The position numbers and the translations under genes are program-made. DNA of 7,573 nucleotides, from the NCBI GenBank assembly GCA_049513695.1, contig JBEKVW010000091.1, positions 1 through 7,573 on the forward strand, in the 5' to 3' direction. This stretch comes from UBA1162 sp049513695. GTDB taxonomy: Bacteria > Chloroflexota > Dehalococcoidia > GIF9 > UBA5629. The notes under the pieces are model-generated. The model did no database searches and was not told where the DNA came from. It saw only the letters and a list, made by a program, of their open reading frames with translations. This document shows positions 1 to 5,545 of the stretch, piece by piece (position 1 is the stretch's first letter; every line of letters begins with the position of its first letter).

Positions 1-162
1 CAGATAACGGCGCATAGCCTGCCTACTATTTATTTCGCCGTGTGTATTCGGATCAATGTAGACTAAATCTTCAGTGTAGACTGCCAGCACTTTGTCCACA
101 TCCTGTATATTCCAGGCGGATATGACCTTATCCTTGGCTAAAGCTGACATTTTATCCGGCAC
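1..162 (-). CDS. SnoaL/NTF2-like domain protein, N-terminal part (runs off left edge)
   Basis: This is the first 54 codons of a gene that continues beyond the left edge. The translation carries the typical opening of the SnoaL-like/NTF2 fold: a helix with AWNIQDVDKVLAVYTED, then the first strands with LVYIDPNTHGEI, then SRQAMRRYL. Members of this cone-shaped fold act as small cyclases, isomerases, dehydratases or ligand binders, and no specific activity can be named here. I chose the GTG at 162 because AGGAGGG at 168-174 lies about 6 nt upstream. The in-frame ATG at 150 would be about 18 nt away and is less likely. The gene starts 44 nt after the stop of the acyl-CoA dehydrogenase gene on the same strand with no terminator between them, so co-transcription is likely. 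Catalytic residues of this fold usually lie further along and are not visible. Confidence 0.75.
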   Translation of the reverse strand, partial: MPDKMSALAKDKVISAWNIQDVDKVLAVYTEDLVYIDPNTHGEINSRQAMRRYL

Positions 163-206
163 CTTTGCCCTCCTATATTTAATATTTTGTAATAAATTGA
201 TTAAAT

Positions 207-1391
207 CTATTTCATTCTTGGCAGACCGAGCCCATACCAGGCAATGATATTGCGCTGGATTTCATTGGTTCCCATAGAGACGACCGGCACGAAATTGACC
301 TGATAGGCGTATTCCCAGGAACCGTTCATTGCGGCAAACCTCGACTGTTTCACCTGGCCACGCGGTCCTAAAATCTCCATGGCAAGGTCCGCCACTTTTT
401 CCCCAAGCTCACTGCTGTATATTTTGACTGCTGCGGCATCCATTAGCCCCATCTCACCCCGCGACTGCTGGTCGGCCACCCGGTAAGCCAGCATCCTGGC
501 AGCTTCAATTTCACAGGCCATTCCCGCCAGCTTATTGCGAATTATAGGATCCTGAGACAAAGGCTTGCCGTTCCTTTTTGTCTCATTGCAGTAGCGCACC
601 AGCTCCTCCAAACCTCTTACTAGGCCCATAACCAAAACAATGTTGGAACGTTCGAACCCAGCCAGAACATTAACCACGTCCCAGCCCTCATTTTCCTGCC
701 CAACTATATTACTCGCAGGTACGCGCAGTTCATCAAGGTATACCTCGTTATATATGTGTTTACCATTCATGTAGGGGATAGGACGTATGGTAACGCCCTG
801 AGATTTCATGTCAAATAAAAGGAATGTCAAATTATGGTGCTTCTTGCCAACCGGATCACTCTTGTATACTCCAAAGGCCCAATCGGCCCGGTGCGCCCCC
901 GTGTTCCATGTCTTCTGGCCGTTGAGGATAAATTCGTCTCCCTTGCGTATTGAGGTTGCTGTTAGAAAGGCAAGATCCGATCCTGCATTGGGTTCACTCC
1001 ACAGCTCGCACCAGGATACGTCAGCACTTGTTATTCCCGGCAGGAACCTGCGCTTAATTTCCTCACTGCCGGCAGCGAAGAGCGTTGGAGCAAGCATACC
1101 GACGCCGAAGACATCAACGCCCGGCAGGTCATAGTAACCCTTGGCTTCGGTAAACAACACCTTATCCATCATGTCGCCTGTGCCGCCGTACTCCGCCGGC
1201 CACCCGAAAGTAAGCCACCCCCTTTTAGCGAACTCTTTGGCGCAGTATTTGTGAAAAGCCCAGCATTCATCATCGTTATAAATGTCTTCCGGGCCAACAT
1301 ATGATGCAGGCTTTTTGGTTTCCAGTTCTTTGCAGACCGCATAAAACTCCTTTTTCTTGCCCACCTGTTCAGTGCTGAGCCTAAAATCCAT
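207..1391 (-). CDS. Acyl-CoA dehydrogenase (FadE-like)
   Basis: This is a 394-residue FAD-dependent acyl-CoA dehydrogenase, the usual length for the family. It would introduce the alpha-beta double bond into a CoA thioester and pass electrons to an electron-transfer flavoprotein in the cytoplasm. The all-helical N-terminal domain contains FGWPAEYGG (residues 62-70). The middle beta domain has the family signature WSEPNAGSD (131-139) and GQKTWNTGAHRADW (158-171). The C-terminal helical domain ends with SMGTNEIQRNIIAWYGLG (372-389). The usual catalytic glutamate before Gly-Thr is methionine here (M373), while Glu-Arg occurs at 247-248 (AGFERSN), matching the alternative base position seen in isovaleryl-CoA dehydrogenase. 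The start is ATG 1391, with AAGGAGG at 1398-1404 six nt upstream. The open frame extends to 1466, but that stretch overlaps the -35 element and adds no family sequence. Substrate is unknown; a branched or bulky acyl-CoA is only a guess from the base position. Confidence 0.93.
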   Translation of the reverse strand: MDFRLSTEQVGKKKEFYAVCKELETKKPASYVGPEDIYNDDECWAFHKYCAKEFAKRGWLTFGWPAEYGGTGDMMDKVLFTEAKGYYDLPGVDVFGVGMLAPTLFAAGSEEIKRRFLPGITSADVSWCELWSEPNAGSDLAFLTATSIRKGDEFILNGQKTWNTGAHRADWAFGVYKSDPVGKKHHNLTFLLFDMKSQGVTIRPIPYMNGKHIYNEVYLDELRVPASNIVGQENEGWDVVNVLAGFERSNIVLVMGLVRGLEELVRYCNETKRNGKPLSQDPIIRNKLAGMACEIEAARMLAYRVADQQSRGEMGLMDAAAVKIYSSELGEKVADLAMEILGPRGQVKQSRFAAMNGSWEYAYQVNFVPVVSMGTNEIQRNIIAWYGLGLPRMK

Positions 1392-1405
1392 AGCCAACCT
1401 CCTTA

Positions 1406-1420
1406 ATGACACATTGTCAT
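1406..1420 (-). promoter_or_regulatory. Candidate operator O2 (downstream of transcription start)
   Basis: This is a perfect 15-bp inverted repeat with arms ATGACA and TGTCAT and a 3-nt centre. On the minus strand it reads ATGACAATGTGTCAT. It lies about 10-25 nt after the predicted transcription start of the acyl-CoA dehydrogenase gene and just ahead of its ribosome binding site. Its centre is 59 bp from that of O1. Confidence 0.5.
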
Positions 1421-1437
1421 ATATAGTTATATAATAG

Positions 1438-1466
1438 ATATAACAAACTGTTGTACTATTTGTCAA
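1438..1466 (-). promoter_or_regulatory. Sigma-A-type promoter of the acyl-CoA dehydrogenase operon
   Basis: On the minus strand a perfect -35 TTGACA (1466-1461) is followed after 17 nt by TTATAT (1443-1438) as the -10. Transcription would start near 1431, giving a leader of about 40 nt that ends in the AAGGAGG site. The -35 box lies inside a 16-bp perfect palindrome, and a second palindrome lies just downstream of the start site, so binding at either would block transcription. Confidence 0.7.
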
Positions 1467-1479
1467 GACAAATTGTCAT
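1465..1479 (-). promoter_or_regulatory. Candidate operator O1 (overlaps -35)
   Basis: The minus strand reads ATGACAATTTGTCTT, containing GACAA-T-TTGTC as a perfect inverted repeat. It matches 13 of 15 bases of the palindrome at 1406-1420. It also overlaps a 16-bp perfect palindrome at 1458-1473 (ATTTGTC-AA-GACAAAT), which contains the -35 hexamer. The protein that binds is not shown by the sequence. The adjacent XRE regulator is a candidate, but a TetR- or MarR-family protein encoded elsewhere is equally possible. Confidence 0.5.
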
Positions 1480-1514
1480 ATTTTATCCGCGTGCTTGGGA
1501 TTGATTACGAATTG

Positions 1515-1523
1515 TGATAACAT
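1515..1523 (+). promoter_or_regulatory. Possible extended -10 element for a leaderless XRE regulator mRNA
   Basis: TGATAACAT is an extended -10 motif (TG-n-TAACAT). It is preceded at 17 nt spacing by the weak -35 TTGGGA (1495-1500). A start about 7 nt downstream of the hexamer would fall at or next to ATG 1531, giving a leaderless transcript. This fits the absence of any Shine-Dalgarno sequence before that ATG. The match is modest and the call is inference. Confidence 0.3.
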
Positions 1524-1530
1524 TTCTGCC

Positions 1531-1785
1531 ATGAAATTCCGCGAGGTGGGAAAAAGAATACAGCAGGCCAGGGAGGAAAAGGGGCTTACCCAGGCCGAAC
1601 TGGCAGCCAGGCTGGGCTGCACGCAGTCAGCGCTTTCCAACTACGAGCTGGGCAAGAGGAAGCCTAATCTTGATCTGCTAAACGAGATCGCAGAGGTTTT
1701 GAACAAGCCGCTGGACTATTTCTTTGAATCGGTGGCGGTGAACAAAGACGACTCCGCCGATGGTTTGAGGCTACCCAGGCTATGA
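1531..1785 (+). CDS. XRE/Cro-family HTH transcriptional regulator
   Basis: This small 84-residue DNA-binding protein consists almost entirely of one HTH_3 (Cro/CI-type) domain. FREVGKRIQQAREEKGLTQAELA (residues 3-25) gives the first helices. The core helix-turn-helix is TQAELAARLGC followed by the recognition helix TQSALSNYELG (20-41). The segment KRKPNLDLLNEIAEVLNKPLDYFF (42-65) closes the domain. The short tail after it is polar and has no sensor domain. I prefer ATG 1531, where the domain naturally begins. A TTG at 1495 is in frame and would add 12 residues, but neither site has a Shine-Dalgarno sequence. The gene is divergent from the acyl-CoA dehydrogenase gene across a region with two palindromes, so control of that operon and of itself is plausible but inferred. 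Its stop codon touches the stop of the convergent gene with no space for a terminator. Confidence 0.85.
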   Translation: MKFREVGKRIQQAREEKGLTQAELAARLGCTQSALSNYELGKRKPNLDLLNEIAEVLNKPLDYFFESVAVNKDDSADGLRLPRL

Positions 1786-2778
1786 CTAGTAGCCGTGTTT
1801 TTTATTCACAACATTAAGCAGTTTTCTTTTATTTAGATAACGTTCCAGGTTCTCACAGAACACTCCGTTTGTCCGCTCGATATAATTGTCCATGCCTCCC
1901 GCTACGTGGGGGCTGAAAATCACGTTGGGAAGCTCCCAGAGTGGGCTGTCGGGTGGTAGCGGTTCTTCCGCGAACACATCCAGCCCGGCGCCGGCTATCC
2001 ATTTCTCTTCCAATGCACGTACCAGCGCCTTCTCGTCGATAATATTGCCCCGGGCTATATTGATAAGGTATGAGTTGGGACTTATACTACGCAACTGGGC
2101 CTCCCCGATAAAATAATGCGTTTTGGAGGTCAGAGGCAAGGTAAGTACCACGAAATCGCTCTGGCCAAGCAATTCATCTATATGTTCGGGTATAAATAGC
2201 TTATCGACGTTTCTGCACTTTTGACCTTCGTGCGCAGACCTGCGTATGGCCAGCACATTCATGCCGAAGGCCTTTGAAAGGCGGGCCACCTCGCGGCCGA
2301 TATTGCCCAGGCCGATTATGCCTGCCGTCTTACCTCTCAGTATGCCTGGGTTGAACTGTTGCCAGCGTTTTTGCCGCTTCAATTGAAAGCATAGATCAGA
2401 CCGCTTGACGAACATCAACATCAGTCCCAGGACGAATTCGCCGATGGTGGTCGCATGAATACCGCTTACATTGGTCACGGTTACACGGCTCCGCAATATC
2501 TCATCGGTCAAATATTTATCCACTCCGGCAGCCATAACCTGGATCCATTTTAACTGCGGCGCACGGGCTATCACGTTCCCAGGAAGTCTGAACCCATAAA
2601 TAACCTCTGCCTCGGCTAACAAAGCGTCCATCTGCTGGCGGGCGGCTGTATCACCTTCCTGTTCGTGCAGCGCTGGGCCGGCTGCATCGATCAAGTTGAT
2701 CCTTTCGCTGATATCCGTTATCTGCCGGGCCGCCTTGGCGTCCAGTTTGATGGTGGCAACTACATTAACCTGTTTCAT
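1786..2778 (-). CDS. D-isomer-specific 2-hydroxyacid dehydrogenase, NAD(P)-dependent
   Basis: This 330-residue cytoplasmic oxidoreductase would interconvert a 2-oxoacid and a D-2-hydroxyacid, and it has the normal length and full architecture of the family. The substrate-binding domain contains APQLKWIQVMAAGVDKYL (73-90) and the hinge VSGIHATTIGEFVLGLML (104-121). The nucleotide-binding Rossmann fold has GLGNIG at 156-161. The three catalytic residues are present: Arg243 in NIARGNIID, Glu272 in DVFAEEPLP, and His291 in SPHVAGG. After the second beta strand the sequence is AIRRS (177-181) rather than an acidic residue, which in this family tends to go with NADPH use. The start ATG 2778 has GAGGG (2791-2795) about 12 nt upstream, a rather long spacing. 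Candidate substrates such as glyoxylate, hydroxypyruvate or 2-oxoisocaproate cannot be separated by eye. It appears to be a single-gene unit, convergent with the XRE gene. Confidence 0.9.
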   Translation of the reverse strand: MKQVNVVATIKLDAKAARQITDISERINLIDAAGPALHEQEGDTAARQQMDALLAEAEVIYGFRLPGNVIARAPQLKWIQVMAAGVDKYLTDEILRSRVTVTNVSGIHATTIGEFVLGLMLMFVKRSDLCFQLKRQKRWQQFNPGILRGKTAGIIGLGNIGREVARLSKAFGMNVLAIRRSAHEGQKCRNVDKLFIPEHIDELLGQSDFVVLTLPLTSKTHYFIGEAQLRSISPNSYLINIARGNIIDEKALVRALEEKWIAGAGLDVFAEEPLPPDSPLWELPNVIFSPHVAGGMDNYIERTNGVFCENLERYLNKRKLLNVVNKKHGY

Positions 2779-2819
2779 GGTTAATACATTCCCTCTTCTT
2801 CTGCTAACAGATAAGAATA

Positions 2820-2863
2820 AGCTGCCGAAAATACTTGGCTACGATAGACTATGCAAGGCAGCT
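2820..2863 (-). other. Inverted repeat in the leader of the hydroxyacid dehydrogenase gene
   Basis: Perfect 7-bp arms AGCTGCC (2820-2826) and GGCAGCT (2857-2863) enclose 30 nt. An inner CTTG/CAAG pair could extend the structure. It would lie in the 5' leader of the dehydrogenase mRNA if the promoter at 2870-2897 is used. No U-tract follows, so it is not a standard terminator. It may be a regulatory or stabilising hairpin, or chance. Confidence 0.25.
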
Positions 2864-2869
2864 ATTAGC

Positions 2870-2897
2870 ATCATAATACTTTACCATACCTCGTAAA
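2870..2897 (-). promoter_or_regulatory. Possible promoter of the hydroxyacid dehydrogenase gene
   Basis: The minus strand carries TTTACG (2897-2892), a 16-nt spacer and TATGAT (2875-2870), a 5/6 match to the -10 consensus. It lies in the gap between the ABC permease stop and the dehydrogenase start, so the dehydrogenase may be transcribed on its own. Readthrough from the ABC operon cannot be excluded, because I see no terminator between them. Confidence 0.35.
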
Positions 2898-2953
2898 TTA
2901 GTCCATTGTTAACATTACGGCTGGTAAAGAAAAGGAGATGCCCGCAGAAAGGT

Positions 2954-3745
2954 TTAAGTCGCTGCGCGCGGATACAGGTATGTGCAAATTGTGATCAAGA
3001 CGGCTGTGCACAGAACCAGGACCGCGAAATCCGTTCCCAGGCCATACACGCTGGTCCCATTCTGGAGCATCAAAGCGCGCAACGCATCTACTTCGTAGGT
3101 CAGAGGATTGCCGCGGGAAACGACCTGCAACCAGGGCGGCATGATAGCGATGGGATAGATGGCATTGCTGGCAAAGAAAAATGGCATGGTCAGCACCTGG
3201 CCTATTCCCATAAAGCGCTCCCGAGTTCGGACCGAGAACGCTATGATCAATGAGAACGCGGAGAATAACGTGGCAGCCAGGACCACTGTAACGATTACAC
3301 CAAGCAGTGCCAGTGGATTCCAATTCATTTTAACGCCGATCAGCAGCGCTAATATATAGACAACCACAGCCTGTGTAAGAGCGCGCGCCCCACCAGACAT
3401 TGCCTTACCCAGGGCAAGAGCGCCCCGTGGTGTTGGCGAGGCAAGGAATTTGTGGATAATTCCCAGGTCCCGCTCCCAGATGACGGACATTCCTCCGAAG
3501 ATAGCTATGAACAATACACTTTGTGCAAGGATGCCGGGAGCAAGGAAGTCCAGGTAACCTATGTTCCCCGTGGGGATTGCCCGTGTCTGAGCAAATACCT
3601 CACCGAAAAGCAGCAGCCATAGTACTGGCTGCACAGCGCGCATGATGAGTTCGGTCGGGTCATGGCGCATTTTGCGTATTTCCAGCTCAACTATGACCAG
3701 CGTTTTCCGGCAAAAGCTTACAGCGCTGATAAATGCGGATTTCAA
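2954..3745 (-). CDS. ABC-2 type transporter permease (DrrB-like)
   Basis: This 263-residue integral membrane subunit belongs to an ABC exporter of the ABC-2 (DrrB/NodJ) family. About six membrane segments can be seen near residues 34-50, 66-88, 122-138, 146-171, 183-201 and 237-257. The cytosolic coupling stretch WERDLGIIHKFLASPTPRG (90-108) and the C-terminal family motif NAIYPIAIMPPWLQ...NPLTYEVDALRAL (194-224) are both present. The start is a TTG at 3745 whose last two bases open the TGA stop of the ATPase gene (TTGA, 4-nt overlap). AAGGAGG at 3751-3757 lies 5 nt upstream, so translation is probably coupled and the two subunits made together. The protein would pair with the ATPase as a homodimer-type exporter of a drug, lipid or small molecule; the substrate is unknown. 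A decayed relative of its C-terminus lies at 5830-5965. Confidence 0.92.
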   Translation of the reverse strand: MKSAFISAVSFCRKTLVIVELEIRKMRHDPTELIMRAVQPVLWLLLFGEVFAQTRAIPTGNIGYLDFLAPGILAQSVLFIAIFGGMSVIWERDLGIIHKFLASPTPRGALALGKAMSGGARALTQAVVVYILALLIGVKMNWNPLALLGVIVTVVLAATLFSAFSLIIAFSVRTRERFMGIGQVLTMPFFFASNAIYPIAIMPPWLQVVSRGNPLTYEVDALRALMLQNGTSVYGLGTDFAVLVLCTAVLITICTYLYPRAAT

Positions 3746-4548
3746 CCCAGCCTCCTTGCCGTACGCCTCGTCCGCTGTGTCTCACGGTACTCGCGGTAGT
3801 CGCCTTCAGACTCCAGCTTGCTGCCGGCGAAATGTACAAAGACATCCTCCAGGGTAGTGCCTTCCTTGCCGATTGCTGATTTAAGCTCTGCGGGTGAACC
3901 CAGGGCGGCTATTTTACCCTGATGCATGATCGCGACCCTGTCGCAGAGTAGATCAGCCTCTTCCATTAGATGAGTGGTTATAAATATGGTAGCTCCATAG
4001 TTGTCACGCAGATCGATGACGAGATCTCCAACGGCCCTCCGGGCCAGGGGATCCAGCCCTATGGTAGGTTCATCCAGGAACAGTACTCTTGGCCTGTTCA
4101 GCATCGATTGGGCAATTTCCAGCCGCCGTATCATGCCACCGGAATAATTGCGTACAAGCCTGTTTGACTCATCCGCCAAATCCATAAAGGTCAGTACTTC
4201 GTGAATGCGCTGGCTGCGTTCACGACGAGGTACATCGTACAGCTTTGCAAAGATCAACAGGTTTTCGTATCCGGTGAGCGTGCCGTCTGCAGAAAGCAAC
4301 TGCGGAACATAGCCTATGACCCTCCGCACATCGGAGGCATGGTGCACGATATCGTAACCCGCCACGCTGGCGTTGCCTGATGTTGGAGGCAATAAAGTGG
4401 TCAGCATCTTGATTACCGTTGTTTTACCTGCTCCGTTCGGCCCCAGAAGACCGAATATTTCACCCTGCTCTACAGCGATGGAAAGGTTATTACAGGCAAT
4501 CAGATCGCCGAATCGTCGTGTTAACGCATTAGTCTCAATGATTTTCAT
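3742..4548 (-). CDS. ABC exporter ATP-binding protein (DrrA-like)
   Basis: This 268-residue nucleotide-binding subunit energises the ABC-2 permease encoded next to it. All motifs are intact: Walker A GPNGAGKTT (36-44), Q-loop Gln83 in YVPQ, signature NYSGGMIRRLEIA (134-146), Walker B VLFLDEP (155-161) with catalytic Glu160, D-loop GLDP (164-167) and H-loop His193 in ITTHLMEEA. The short segment after LEDVFVHF (233-240) is the usual DrrA-type end, followed by a strongly charged Arg-rich tail. The length and the NYSGGM signature fit the drug-resistance/ABC-2 group. ATG 4548 is the natural start, since family members begin just before the first strand, but no Shine-Dalgarno sequence precedes it. 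The gene is first in the operon, overlaps the permease gene by 4 nt, and is divergent from a MarR-family gene that probably controls it. Confidence 0.93.
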   Translation of the reverse strand: MKIIETNALTRRFGDLIACNNLSIAVEQGEIFGLLGPNGAGKTTVIKMLTTLLPPTSGNASVAGYDIVHHASDVRRVIGYVPQLLSADGTLTGYENLLIFAKLYDVPRRERSQRIHEVLTFMDLADESNRLVRNYSGGMIRRLEIAQSMLNRPRVLFLDEPTIGLDPLARRAVGDLVIDLRDNYGATIFITTHLMEEADLLCDRVAIMHQGKIAALGSPAELKSAIGKEGTTLEDVFVHFAGSKLESEGDYREYRETQRTRRTARRLG

Positions 4549-4609
4549 GAATGTATGATTTAATGTTAATTTGTAAAAATTTATGGTGCTGAAATGTTGT
4601 TAAAACATG

Positions 4610-4639
4610 ATATAACATATATTAATTCTATATTGACAA
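4610..4639 (-). promoter_or_regulatory. Probable promoter of the ABC exporter operon
   Basis: On the minus strand TTGTCA (4639-4634) and TTATAT (4615-4610) are separated by 18 nt. The start site would be near 4603, leaving a 55-nt AT-rich leader without a ribosome binding site. The -35 overlaps a TTGACA on the other strand (4633-4638), so the two divergent promoters may share one 9-bp palindromic core, ATTGACAAT (4632-4640). An inverted repeat ATGTT-GTTAA-AACAT (4594-4608) covers the predicted start. Confidence 0.45.
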
Positions 4640-4662
4640 TTATAATGAATATGGATTACATT
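4633..4662 (+). promoter_or_regulatory. Probable promoter region of the MarR-family gene
   Basis: Two readings are possible. A perfect -10 TATAAT stands at 4641-4646 but lacks a good -35. Alternatively a perfect -35 TTGACA at 4633-4638 is followed after 18 nt by TACATT (4657-4662). Inverted repeats nearby are natural candidates for MarR autoregulation: ATAATG/CATTAT at 4642-4647 and 4659-4664, and the 13-bp palindrome at 4674-4686. Confidence 0.45.
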
Positions 4663-4673
4663 ATCAATATAAG

Positions 4674-4686
4674 CTTCATTATGAAG
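4674..4686. promoter_or_regulatory. Candidate MarR operator palindrome
   Basis: CTTCAT-T-ATGAAG is a perfect 13-bp inverted repeat. It ends 13 nt before the MarR start codon and overlaps the AAGG that serves as its weak ribosome binding site. It sits in the divergent gap between regulator and exporter, where an autoregulatory site is expected. Binding is inferred. Confidence 0.35.
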
Positions 4687-4699
4687 GCAGAGTTATATA

Positions 4700-5140
4700 A
4701 TGGAAACAGTTGAGTTAATAGGTGAGATCATTGAGCTTCAGCGGAAGGTTGATCGAGCCCGGAGGCAGTATCAGCTTGATATCTGGATGTCCTTGCCCCT
4801 TACTATTGCTCAAGTCAAATGCCTGTTCTTTATCAGCAATCAAGGGAGCACCAACTCGAGTAAGCTGGCAGAAGCACTCGGGGTTACCCCAACCAATATA
4901 ACGGGGATAATCGACCGGCTGGTGAAGCAGGGTCTGGTTAGCCGCGCCGAGGATGCCCAGGACCGTCGCATGTTAGTACTGAAAGCTACAATTAAAGGGG
5001 GGGGGCTCGTGGCTAACCTCAGAGAAATGAAAAGAAGTCGCTTTTCTAAGGTATTGGCCTGTATGAGCGCTGATGAGCTTGCCATCCTACGTCAAGGACT
5101 TGCCTCTCTGGCCAGGGCGGTTGAAGCTCGTGAAGAATAA
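4700..5140 (+). CDS. MarR-family transcriptional regulator
   Basis: This 146-residue winged helix-turn-helix regulator has the usual MarR length and layout. N-terminal dimerisation helices span residues 1-33. The DNA-binding domain has LTIAQVKCLFFI (34-45) and TNSSKLAEALGVTPTNITGIIDRLVKQGLV (51-80), where the recognition helix lies around 63-75. The wing is EDAQDRRMLVLKAT (84-97) with the conserved Asp88-Arg89-Arg90. C-terminal dimer helices follow. Such proteins usually repress a neighbouring gene and release DNA on binding a small phenolic ligand or on thiol oxidation. The divergent ABC exporter is the obvious target, but this is inference. Translation starts at ATG 4700 with a weak AAGG about 12 nt upstream, and no other in-frame start exists after the stop at 4682. 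A run of nine G (4997-5005) encodes Gly100-102, where relatives usually read a Glu-Gly-Arg type sequence. Confidence 0.92.
   Translation: METVELIGEIIELQRKVDRARRQYQLDIWMSLPLTIAQVKCLFFISNQGSTNSSKLAEALGVTPTNITGIIDRLVKQGLVSRAEDAQDRRMLVLKATIKGGGLVANLREMKRSRFSKVLACMSADELAILRQGLASLARAVEAREE
4997..5005 (+). repeat. G9 homopolymer tract inside the MarR-family gene
   Basis: Nine consecutive G encode three glycines right after the wing of the regulator. Homopolymer G tracts of this length are prone to slipped-strand mispairing. A change of one base would remove the C-terminal dimerisation helices and so could inactivate the protein. A sequencing or assembly length error is the alternative explanation, although the present length keeps the frame open. 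Confidence 0.6.
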
Positions 5141-5545
5141 GTCATCGCCGACAACGATTAGAGAGGATGTATGGCTGGGTAATTCCAGTAACGGTTAACA
5201 TGAGCACTTGTATCGCTATACGGAAGATCACGCCCGCCACGCTTTTGGCCCTTCATGAGGGCAGAACGCTATTGGTCCCCAAGATGCGAATAGCAATGTT
5301 AGTGCAACATTTATTTAGGGTGTTCCACCATAACCTTCCGGACCGGCTGCAACCAAGCGCCTGTCCATCTCGTTATTAAAATATAGGGATCCCTTAAAGA
5401 CGAGAAACAAGAATAAAGCTAAAGGCATCATTCTCTTTAACCGGCTGTTAATTGTTGCAGTTATACGGCACTAGTAGGTCAGGGACATGTAACTTGATTG
5501 TATGTGCTAATTTAGAATTATCTATGGTTGATAGGAGGATAAGAT
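5141..5545. other. 405-nt intergenic stretch with no convincing gene
   Basis: Short open frames occur here but none shows recognisable protein features, and most frames are cut by stops. The longest (5167-5379, plus) has no family signature, although AGAGG lies just upstream of its ATG. Small symmetrical elements such as AGGGATCCCT (5385-5394) are seen without a U-tract, so no terminator can be called for the MarR gene. Together with the pseudogene further right, it looks like decayed sequence. Confidence 0.5.

Noticed and set aside
808..1134. Plus-strand open frame of 108 codons opposite the acyl-CoA dehydrogenase gene
   Set aside because: It is antisense to a well-supported conserved gene and its translation has no recognisable features.
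1392..1466. Upstream extension of the acyl-CoA dehydrogenase frame to an ATG at 1466
   Set aside because: The extra 25 residues match no family sequence, overlap the promoter -35 and -10 elements, and ATG 1391 has an ideal AAGGAGG site.
2898..3323. Open frame of 141 codons on the minus strand
   Set aside because: It lies largely inside the ABC-2 permease gene in another frame, and its translation is a frame-shifted version of that gene with no family features.
5167..5379. Open frame of 70 codons beginning MYGWVIP, faintly like the start of an OFA-type major facilitator
   Set aside because: The resemblance stops after about seven residues, no membrane helices follow and no family motif is seen.
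5385..5394. AGGGATCCCT palindrome as a terminator or attachment site
   Set aside because: It is only 10 bp, has no T-run after it on the plus strand, and no partner copy in the window.
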